Of a stretch of DNA of 8,131 bases, positions 1 through 4,558 are shown in pieces. This DNA comes from Acidobacteriota bacterium (lineage in GTDB: Bacteria; Acidobacteriota; Terriglobia; Terriglobales; Acidobacteriaceae). The first letter of the stretch is position 1; the number at the start of each line of letters is the position of its first letter. The stretch is taken from assembly GCA_021798235.1 (NCBI GenBank), contig JAJZMO010000115.1:1-8131 (forward strand), given 5' to 3'. The notes under the pieces are model-generated. The model ran no database searches. It worked only from the letters and a program-made list of their open reading frames with translations, and was not told where the DNA came from. The position numbers and the translations under genes were made by a program.

Positions 1-226
1 TGCGCGAGGAGCCAAAGCTGTTGGTCTCCACCACGTCGCAACCGGCTTCAAAAAAACTGGCATGAATGGCGCGGATGACGTCGGGGCGGCTTTGGACGAG
101 CAGCTCATTGCAGCCCTCTTTGCCCCAGTAGTCGTCCACGGAGAGGTCGTATTTTTGGATGTTGGTGCCCATGGCACCGTCGTAGACGACCACTCTGCGC
201 CGGATTTGTTCCAAAAACCCAATCAT
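1..226 (-). CDS. metH: Methionine synthase, N-terminal fragment (runs off left edge)
   Basis: The minus strand from the ATG at 226 translates to about 75 residues beginning MIGFLEQIRRRVVVYDGAMG and continuing through TNIQKYDL, NELLVQSRPDVI, IHASFFEAGCDVVETNSFG. The DGAMGT motif near the N-terminus and the EAGCDVVETNSFG strand are the start of the homocysteine S-methyltransferase (TIM-barrel) domain of cobalamin-dependent methionine synthase. That enzyme makes methionine from homocysteine using 5-methyltetrahydrofolate. Its zinc-binding cysteines lie further downstream and are outside the window, so I cannot tell whether this is full-length MetH or a split homocysteine-methyltransferase-only version. 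The start at 226 fits the family N-terminus; a weak GGGAAG lies upstream at about 242-247. It follows nuoI on the same strand after a gap of about 98 bp that contains an inverted repeat, so it may have its own promoter. The family call is firm; full length is unknown. Confidence 0.88.
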   Translation of the reverse strand, partial: MIGFLEQIRRRVVVYDGAMGTNIQKYDLSVDDYWGKEGCNELLVQSRPDVIRAIHASFFEAGCDVVETNSFGSSR

Positions 227-272
227 GCTTGCTTCAGACCGTCTTCCCTGGCATTGCACTCATATAGCAGCG

Positions 273-295
273 GGCGATCCTGTAATAGGATCGCC
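273..295. terminator. Perfect inverted repeat between nuoI and metH (possible terminator)
   Basis: GGCGATCCT (273-281) and AGGATCGCC (287-295) form a perfect 9-bp stem with a 5-nt loop. It lies 30 bp after the nuoI stop and 47 bp before the metH start (both read leftwards). No T-run follows on the minus strand, so a classical Rho-independent terminator is not supported. An operator or an RNA-stabilising or Rho-linked hairpin is equally possible. Confidence 0.3.
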
Positions 296-324
296 GCGAT
301 GGTTGCATCCCGCCCGTACAGGTA

Positions 325-798
325 CTACTTGGAAACAGAGGATGGCTCCGGCACGGGAGCGAGCAGCTTTTCTTTGCGCATGACCAAACCGGTGGCATTC
401 AAGGAAGCCAGTTCAAAGCCATGGCCATGTGTGATGGCATCCGTGGGACAGGCCTCAACGCAGTAGCCGCAAAAGATGCAGCGGTTGTAGTCAATGTTGT
501 AGACCTTGGCGTAACGCTCGGCGCTGGAGATGCGCTGCTCAGCCGTGTTCTCTGCCGCTTCAATGTAAATGCAGTTGGAGGGGCAGGCCGCCGCGCACAA
601 AAAGCAGGCAACACATTTCTCCAAACCATTTTCATCGCGCTGCAAAACATGCTGGCCGCGGTAACGTTGTTCAAACTGCGCTCCGCGCGTGGGGCCGGGG
701 CCGTCCGGGTAATTTTCCACCTGGGTTGGCTCCAACATTTCGCGCAGGGTGATGGTCATCCCCTTGGCAACGCCAGCAATATCGCGGACAATCGACAT
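325..798 (-). CDS. nuoI: NADH-quinone oxidoreductase subunit I (NuoI)
   Basis: This 157-residue protein carries two 8Fe-type ferredoxin motifs: Cys62-x2-Cys65-x2-Cys68-x3-Cys72-Pro and Cys107-x2-Cys110-x2-Cys113-x3-Cys117-Pro. With the lead-in AKGMTITLREML and the YNIDYNRCIFCGYC segment this is diagnostic for NuoI/NQO9/TYKY. NuoI is the complex I subunit holding clusters N6a and N6b that pass electrons towards N2 in the peripheral arm at the cytoplasmic membrane. I chose the ATG at 798 (MSIVRDIAG) because it matches the usual NuoI N-terminus. An in-frame ATG at 816 would add six residues (MPYTGT) and would overlap the start of the divergent gene. No good Shine-Dalgarno precedes either start; a TATACT hexamer sits six bases before 798. 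No other nuo gene lies within the window: upstream is a divergent glycosyltransferase, downstream is metH. It could be the single dispersed copy or a second paralogue. Confidence 0.93.
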   Translation of the reverse strand: MSIVRDIAGVAKGMTITLREMLEPTQVENYPDGPGPTRGAQFEQRYRGQHVLQRDENGLEKCVACFLCAAACPSNCIYIEAAENTAEQRISSAERYAKVYNIDYNRCIFCGYCVEACPTDAITHGHGFELASLNATGLVMRKEKLLAPVPEPSSVSK

Positions 799-817
799 GG
801 TTCCAGTATACGGCATG
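799..817. promoter_or_regulatory. Compact divergent start region with GTATAC palindrome
   Basis: Only about 16 bp separate the preferred nuoI start (798, minus) from the glycosyltransferase start (815 or 818, plus). In the middle is the palindrome GTATAC (806-811). It yields a -10-like TATACT on the minus strand (810-805) and TATACG on the plus strand (807-812), each 5-6 bases from an ATG (798, and 818). No convincing -35 or ribosome binding site is visible on either side. Short-leader or leaderless transcripts are therefore possible, as are promoters lying inside the opposing genes. Confidence 0.3.
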
Positions 818-1921
818 ATGCAGACGGCTCACTCCAACTCGATCGAGCGCGTGCTGATTTATCGCCTGGGCAGCCTGGGCGACACAGTGGTGGCGCTGCC
901 GTGCCTGCACCAGATCGCGCGGGCCTTTCCCAACGCGGAGCGGCGGCTGCTGACGAACTTGCCCGTACACAGCAAAGCTCCGGCAGCGTATGCGGTGCTG
1001 GCTGGGTCTGGGTTGATTGCAACGAGTGGATTGGGTGGGCAGCCTGGCGAGGCTGCGTATTTTCGCTATCCGATTGGTGCGCGCGCTGTGAGCACGCTGT
1101 GGCGGCTGCGCGCGGAGATTCGCGCCTGGCGTCCGCAGGCGCTGGTGTATCTGACGCCGCGTCGACACTGGCAACAAGTGGTGCGCGATGTGGCATTCTT
1201 CCGCGCTTGCGGCATTCAGAAGATTTACGGCGCGCCGTACACGAAGGATGCGCGCTCGAATCGTTTGGACGCGGCCACGGGCATCTATGAGCCAGAAGCG
1301 GCGCGGCTGGCGCGAACCGTACGCGCTTTGGGCGCGATGGATTGGAGCCATGCCGAGAATTGGGATCTGCGCTTGACGTCGGAAGAGCAGGCGCGCGCGG
1401 CGGATGTTCTGCGTCCGCTGGGTGAGCGGCCTGTGCTGGCGTGCAGCGTGGGTACCAAGGTGCAGGCCAAGGATTGGGGCGCGGAGAAGTGGTGCGTGGT
1501 GTTGTCTGCTCTGGCCGAGCGGCATGCGGAGATGGGCCTGGTGTTGCTGGGGGCCGAGGAAGAAAACGGCGTGAGCGAGCTGGCCGCAGAGGCGTGGCAG
1601 GGGCGCTGCGTGAATCTGTGCGGGCAGTTGACGCCGCGTGAGTCGGCGGCGGTGTTGGCGCGGGCGCGGATGTTTCTTGGCCATGACAGTGGGCCGATGC
1701 ACTTGGCGACTGCGGTGCAGACGCGCTGCGTGGCCATCTTTGCGGCGCGGAATCTGCCGGAGGTTTGGTATCCGCAGGGTGTGGGGCATCGCGTGCTGTA
1801 CCACGCGGTGGACTGCATGGGTTGCGGACTGGAGACGTGCATCGCGCAGAAGAAAAAATGTTTGACGGCGATTGCGCCAGCAGCGGTGCTGCAAGCGGTG
1901 GAAGCAATGCTGGCGACATAA
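815..1921 (+). CDS. Glycosyltransferase family 9 (heptosyltransferase-like)
   Basis: The 368-residue product has the GT9 layout. An N-terminal Rossmann strand with the signature RVLIYRLGSLGDTVVALP (residues 12-29) is followed by a second Rossmann half. That half carries the donor-site loop SVGTKVQAKDWGAEKW (211-226), a GLVLLGAEEE strand (241-250) and the family hallmark GHDSGPMHLA (289-298, Asp291 and His296). The C-terminus has a cysteine group (Cys334, 337, 342, 349) of the kind often seen in WaaC/WaaF/WaaQ relatives. Members transfer heptose or another sugar from a nucleotide donor to lipopolysaccharide core at the cytoplasmic face of the inner membrane. The exact sugar cannot be read from sequence, so no symbol is given. 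The reading frame is open from 749, but the fold begins at about residue 12 of the chosen start and longer versions would overlap nuoI. I prefer the tandem ATGs at 815/818. No other LPS gene is adjacent. The TAA stop abuts the inverted-repeat element that follows. Confidence 0.86.
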   Translation: MMQTAHSNSIERVLIYRLGSLGDTVVALPCLHQIARAFPNAERRLLTNLPVHSKAPAAYAVLAGSGLIATSGLGGQPGEAAYFRYPIGARAVSTLWRLRAEIRAWRPQALVYLTPRRHWQQVVRDVAFFRACGIQKIYGAPYTKDARSNRLDAATGIYEPEAARLARTVRALGAMDWSHAENWDLRLTSEEQARAADVLRPLGERPVLACSVGTKVQAKDWGAEKWCVVLSALAERHAEMGLVLLGAEEENGVSELAAEAWQGRCVNLCGQLTPRESAAVLARARMFLGHDSGPMHLATAVQTRCVAIFAARNLPEVWYPQGVGHRVLYHAVDCMGCGLETCIAQKKKCLTAIAPAAVLQAVEAMLAT

Positions 1922-2094
1922 GCTCTAGGGAGACTCTGAACAGGTGCCGCCCATCAGCCGCGCTGGGCCCCAGTTCGATGTCAACAACCTCTTGAGATAC
2001 GACAGCTAAAGCCGCACTGCAACGCTAGGACTTACGGACGGGCTGAAGCCCGTCCCCTTCAAAACACAGACTTGTTCAGAGTCTCCCTAGCGCT
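1921..2094. repeat. MITE/REP-like element with 25-bp terminal inverted repeats
   Basis: CTAGGGAGACTCTGAACA (1925-1942) is repeated exactly in inverted form at 2073-2090. The match extends inwards to 21 bp with one G:T mismatch (1943/2072). It extends outwards to 25 bp (1921-1945 against 2070-2094) with one more mismatch. Inside, GGACGGGC-TGAA-GCCCGTCC (2036-2055) is a perfect 8-bp stem with a tetraloop, 9 bp if the loop is drawn tighter. The roughly 124 bp between the arms has no plausible ORF. Short length, long terminal repeats, no coding capacity and an internal GC hairpin suggest a non-autonomous mobile element or REP/BIME-type dispersed repeat. From memory, GGGC-tgaa-GCCC palindromes are common dispersed repeats in acidobacterial genomes. 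The element lies between two convergent genes and may also act as a bidirectional terminator. No target-site duplication is obvious. Confidence 0.6.
2036..2055. terminator. Strong hairpin between convergent genes
   Basis: GGACGGGC and GCCCGTCC pair perfectly around a TGAA loop. The hairpin lies 115 bp past the glycosyltransferase stop and about 32 bp before the M28 stop. There is no U-tract on the plus strand; CCTTCAAAA follows. It is GC-rich enough to stall polymerase or protect a 3' end, but it may simply be the core of the repeat element that encloses it. Confidence 0.3.
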
Positions 2095-3043
2095 GATCGA
2101 GCAATTGAATCGTCGTCAGGACTGTTTGGCCAGAGACCGTCAGGCTGTGCGCGCTGATCTTGTCCATGGTGTCTTCCGGAGTGTGGTGGTAGCCGTCCGG
2201 GTGGGTTGGGGTGTGCGGGCCGTAGTCGATGTCGATGATGTCCGCTGTGGGCACGCCGCGTTTGACAAAGGGAAGTTGGTCATCCTCGATGCCGTTGCTG
2301 TTCTCAAAAAAATATTGCGCGTAGCCGTCCTGTTGCGCGGCTTTGTAGATCAGGTCTTCCAGCCAGGGCGTGGAGTTGGTCTCACGGCAAATATCAAGCT
2401 GCTTGTCGCCGATCATGTCGGTGAGCAGGTAGGCTTTGATTTGTTTCAGCGTGCCATCGCGTTCCCAGCGCGCGGCCAGGTGGCGGCTGCCGTAAAGGGA
2501 ATCCTCATCCGTCCAGTTGGATTGGATGGATTCTTCGCCATCAAAAAACACGAGCCAGACGCTGTATCCATTCAAGGTGCGACCACGCAGCAGGTTGCCC
2601 AACTCGACCAGCAGGCCGACGGTTGCGCCGCCGTCATTGGCTCCAACGAAGGACGTATTGCGCAGCCAATAATTCGTCTCATAGTGGCTGGCGACAACGA
2701 TGACGCCGGGTTTTTTGCCGGGGAAGCGGACGATGTAGTTGTGCATCGTGAGCGGGCCGATGGGCGTGCTGGCGGTGAAGGTGTCTTCTTCCAATTTGTC
2801 TTTGGCGAAGGTCTGCTGCAAGAAATTTTCTGCGCAGATGTGGCCGGGGCTGCCGATCCAGCGCGGTCCGCAGGCGACGAATTTGTCCGCATACTCATAG
2901 GCCAGATTGCCGTTGAAGCGCTGGGATGCGCTGCTTGTCTGGGCATGTTTGGCTGGATGGGTAGCGGCATGCAGGGGAGCGGTCACGATGGCTGCCACGG
3001 CCAGAGTGAACGCAGAAAAAATTCCAAGCGGGCGAAGCAGCAT
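2087..3043 (-). CDS. Exported M28-family metallopeptidase, glutaminyl-cyclase-like
   Basis: The 318-residue product starts with a Sec-type signal peptide: MLLRPLGIFSAFTLAVAAIV is hydrophobic, followed by a likely cleavage near APLHA (22-26). The mature part has the M28 zinc-hydrolase fold as in glutaminyl-peptide cyclotransferases: ASHYET (118-123), FVGANDGGA (132-140, Asp137 ligand), FFDGEES (166-172, Glu170 catalytic and Glu171 ligand), LLTDMIGD (206-213, Asp209) and YHHTPEDTMDKIS (285-297, His287 ligand). By analogy with human QC it should bind one zinc and either cyclise N-terminal glutamine or act as an aminopeptidase, in the periplasm. The ATG at 3043 is preferred: a clear GGAGG sits four bases upstream and the start overlaps the tatC stop as TAATG, so translation is coupled to tatC. 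An in-frame reading back to 3148 lies inside tatC and is not credible. The TAG stop lies inside the right arm of the repeat element, so the insertion may have reset the C-terminus by a few residues. The signal peptide lacks twin arginines, so Sec export is likely despite the tat context. Confidence 0.85.
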   Translation of the reverse strand: MLLRPLGIFSAFTLAVAAIVTAPLHAATHPAKHAQTSSASQRFNGNLAYEYADKFVACGPRWIGSPGHICAENFLQQTFAKDKLEEDTFTASTPIGPLTMHNYIVRFPGKKPGVIVVASHYETNYWLRNTSFVGANDGGATVGLLVELGNLLRGRTLNGYSVWLVFFDGEESIQSNWTDEDSLYGSRHLAARWERDGTLKQIKAYLLTDMIGDKQLDICRETNSTPWLEDLIYKAAQQDGYAQYFFENSNGIEDDQLPFVKRGVPTADIIDIDYGPHTPTHPDGYHHTPEDTMDKISAHSLTVSGQTVLTTIQLLDQR

Positions 3044-3843
3044 TAGGCCTCCGGTTGCATTTTGCGCTTGCGGCGTTCCGGGTGGACCATATGTGCAACG
3101 CCAATGCTGATGAAGTAGAGAACCAGCATGGGGGCAGCAAAGACGCACATGGTGAGCACATCCGGCGTGGGGGTGATGATGGCCGCAATGATGAAGATAA
3201 TCAAAATTGCATAGCGAATATTCTTCAAAAGAAATTTTGAATTGACGATGCCAAAGAGTGCGAGAAAGAAGACGAGGATCGGCAACTCAAAGATTAATCC
3301 CAAGCCTAGAATGACCGTGAAAAACAGGCTCTCGTACTCTTCAATGGTCACCAGTGGTTTGAACTGCGCGCCAAAGCCAATCAAAAACTCCAAGGCGCCG
3401 GGGAAGACGAAGCGGTAGCCGAAGTAGGCTCCGCCAAGGAACAGACCGACGGTGGCGAACATGAAGGGCACCACATAGCGTCGCTCGCGTTGATAGAGGC
3501 CGGGCGCGATGAAGAGCCAGAGTTGATAGAGCACAAAGGGCGAGGCAAAGATCAATCCGCCGAAGAGTGCAATCTTCAAATAAAAATTAAATGGGTCGAC
3601 GGGATTCAAATAGCCGAGGCGCGTGTCCATGTGATGTGCGGCCAGTGCGTGCGTGATGGGTTCGATCATGAAGGCGGCGATGCGCTCATGAAATCCATAC
3701 GCGACAAAAAAAGCAATGACGACATACACAACCGAATGCACCAGCCGCTTGCGCAGCTCTTCCAAGTGCTCCAGCAGGCTCATGCCGGGCAATTCGGCGC
3801 GTTCAGCCACGGCGCTGCGGGCGCGTTCCAACATTTCAGGCAT
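3043..3843 (-). CDS. tatC: Sec-independent protein translocase TatC
   Basis: This 266-residue polytopic membrane protein has the TatC signatures. The cytoplasmic N-terminal SLLEHLEELRKRL (22-34) helps bind twin-arginine signal peptides. EPIT (61-64) lies in the first periplasmic loop. LFIAPGLYQRERRYVVPF (110-127) carries Glu120, the counterpart of E. coli Glu103. LIFELPILVFFL (183-194) has Glu186, and IITPTPDVLTM (222-232) has Asp228. Six hydrophobic segments can be placed at about 35-57, 88-113, 124-146, 172-195, 208-223 and 226-250. TatC is the receptor core of the Tat pathway, exporting folded, often cofactor-bearing proteins across the cytoplasmic membrane. The ATG at 3843 overlaps the upstream tatB-like stop by 8 bp (ATGCCTGA). 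A TTG at 3867 would add eight residues but has no better ribosome binding site. The 3' end overlaps the M28 gene by one base. Confidence 0.95.
   Translation of the reverse strand: MPEMLERARSAVAERAELPGMSLLEHLEELRKRLVHSVVYVVIAFFVAYGFHERIAAFMIEPITHALAAHHMDTRLGYLNPVDPFNFYLKIALFGGLIFASPFVLYQLWLFIAPGLYQRERRYVVPFMFATVGLFLGGAYFGYRFVFPGALEFLIGFGAQFKPLVTIEEYESLFFTVILGLGLIFELPILVFFLALFGIVNSKFLLKNIRYAILIIFIIAAIITPTPDVLTMCVFAAPMLVLYFISIGVAHMVHPERRKRKMQPEA
3048..3052 (-). promoter_or_regulatory. GGAGG ribosome binding site inside the tatC end
   Basis: GGAGG on the minus strand, inside the last codons of tatC, is four bases before the ATG at 3043, which shares one base with the tatC TAA. This fixes the M28 start and indicates stop-start translational coupling. 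Confidence 0.75.
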
Positions 3844-4201
3844 GGGGTTTTTCCGCCGTTTGTCCAAAGTGTGCAGGCAGTGTTTCTTCGCGCGATGCGT
3901 TGAGAGCGTTGCGCGGCTCAGCTCCGGCTGCTGGGTTTACGGTGAGTGGAGCGGGTTCCGGTGGTGCAGGCGCGTCCGTTTTCGGCGGCAGAATGGTGGG
4001 TTCCACGGGCGCAGACGCCGCTTTGCGCTCACGCTGTTCGGCCTGGCGCAGCTCTTCTTCAATTTGGAATTTGAACTCATTGCTGGCGCGGCGAAACTCG
4101 CCGACCAGTTTGCCGAGTTGGCGCGCCATCTCCGGCAACTTCTTGGGGCCAAAGATGATCAAGGCAAGCGTAAAGATGAAGATGCTGTCGGCCAAACTCA
4201 T
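3836..4201 (-). CDS. tatB: TatA/TatB-family translocase subunit (TatB-like)
   Basis: The 121-residue product has an N-terminal membrane helix MSLADSIFIFTLALIIF, the hinge FGPKKLPE (17-24) and an amphipathic helix MARQLGKLVGEFRRASNEFK. A charged stretch with coiled-coil character (IEEELRQAEQRERKA) and a long Pro/Ala-rich tail follow. This is the TatA/B architecture. An acidic residue in the membrane helix (Asp5), the long helix with NEFKFQIEEEL and the position just before tatC favour TatB, which partners TatC in signal-peptide recognition. The FGPKKLPE hinge is also typical of TatA, so it might serve both roles. The ATG at 4201 has AAGAGG only one base away, which is too close for a normal ribosome binding site. 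A TATGAT box lies eight bases upstream, so a very short leader is possible. It overlaps tatC by 8 bp. No second tatA is in the window. Confidence 0.88.
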   Translation of the reverse strand: MSLADSIFIFTLALIIFGPKKLPEMARQLGKLVGEFRRASNEFKFQIEEELRQAEQRERKAASAPVEPTILPPKTDAPAPPEPAPLTVNPAAGAEPRNALNASREETLPAHFGQTAEKPHA

Positions 4202-4209
4202 GCCTCTTC

Positions 4210-4238
4210 ATCATACGCAGCCGCGAATCTGCAAACAA
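4210..4238 (-). promoter_or_regulatory. Candidate promoter of the tatB-tatC-M28 operon
   Basis: On the minus strand TTGTTT (4238-4233), 17 bp and TATGAT (4215-4210) make a reasonable sigma-70-type promoter. The -10 has 5 of 6 consensus bases, the -35 has 3 of 6. Transcription would start within a few bases of the tatB ATG at 4201, giving a nearly leaderless mRNA. Prediction by eye only. Confidence 0.35.
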
Positions 4239-4399
4239 ACGCAGGCTTGGTTGGGGGTGGCTACGGTGCAGTCGGGGTATTCCTGCTATCGCATGGGCGG
4301 GGAGTGCCGATGATCCCAGTGGAAGGTTTGTTGCTTCCGTATTAAAATCAAATGAAGAGTTGGAGTTCCTGGCAGACGCGAGAGTCGCCGGGAAGGAAC
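4239..4399. other. Left part of tatB-nadA divergent region
   Basis: This stretch between the tat promoter candidate and the NAD+ riboswitch has no credible gene. The open frame from ATG 4352 through the riboswitch has no ribosome binding site and no recognisable product. The only sites seen are the candidate nadA promoter around 4343-4348 and a small GGAAG/CTTCC inverted repeat (4321-4337). The rest shows nothing I can interpret. Confidence 0.4.
4320..4348 (+). promoter_or_regulatory. nadA: Candidate nadA promoter
   Basis: TAAAAT (4343-4348) matches a -10 box in 5 of 6 positions and sits in the only AT-rich patch before the riboswitch. Seventeen bases upstream is TGGAAG, a poor -35 (3 of 6). 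Its place about 50 bp before the riboswitch P1 stem is right for a transcript that includes the whole aptamer. Weak evidence. Confidence 0.3.
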
Positions 4400-4558
4400 G
4401 TTGCAACAACCCCGTGGTTTGGGCGCGTTCGGCATGAAGTAGCCGGAGGCGCAGTGAAGCCACTGCAACTGGAATTGAACCGTTGCTTTCAACATCCCCG
4501 TTTTGCGTGGACGTTTCCCCCCAAGGAGCGGCTGCGGCAAAACTGAAGGCGGAGAATC
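4400..4558 (+). ncRNA. NAD+-I riboswitch (nadA motif), two tandem aptamer domains
   Basis: Two similar domains precede nadA. Domain 1: P1 is GTTGC (4400-4404) with GCAAC (4465-4469). It is followed by the conserved AACAACCCC (4405-4413), P2 GTGG/CCAC (4414-4417, 4460-4463), TTTGGG (4418-4423), an apical P3 (CGC/GCG and CGGC/GCCG, 4424-4451) and CAGTGAAG (4452-4459). Domain 2: P1' is GCTTTC (4485-4490) with GAAGGC (4545-4550). It is followed by AACATCCCC (4491-4499), P2' GTTTTG/CAAAAC (4500-4505, 4538-4543) and a longer apical part. From memory these conserved stretches match, base for base in key loops, the published nadA-motif RNAs, which bind NAD+ through its ADP part and are known from Acidobacteria upstream of nadA. 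The 3' strand of P1' runs into the nadA Shine-Dalgarno (GGCGGAG, 4548-4554), so ligand binding should hide it and lower translation. The gene context, two-domain layout and loop sequences agree; confirmation would be a covariance-model hit. Confidence 0.9.

Noticed and set aside
671..1919. Two open frames of about 390-407 codons on the minus strand over the glycosyltransferase.
   Set aside because: The products are Arg/Pro/Ala/Ser-rich low-complexity translations without domains; the plus-strand GT9 reading is clear.
2072..3046. A 324-codon plus-strand frame opposite the M28 gene.
   Set aside because: No family features, and it starts inside the repeat arm; the minus-strand product has a signal peptide and all M28 metal ligands.
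3044..3148. N-terminal extension of the M28 protein to 353 residues.
   Set aside because: It lies wholly inside tatC, has no signal-peptide logic, and the ATG at 3043 has an ideal ribosome binding site.
4454..4546. A 30-codon ORF with GTG start and a well-placed GGAGG, just before nadA, looking like a leader peptide.
   Set aside because: The GGAGG is in the P3 stem of riboswitch domain 1 and the codons run through both aptamer domains, whose bases are explained by RNA structure.
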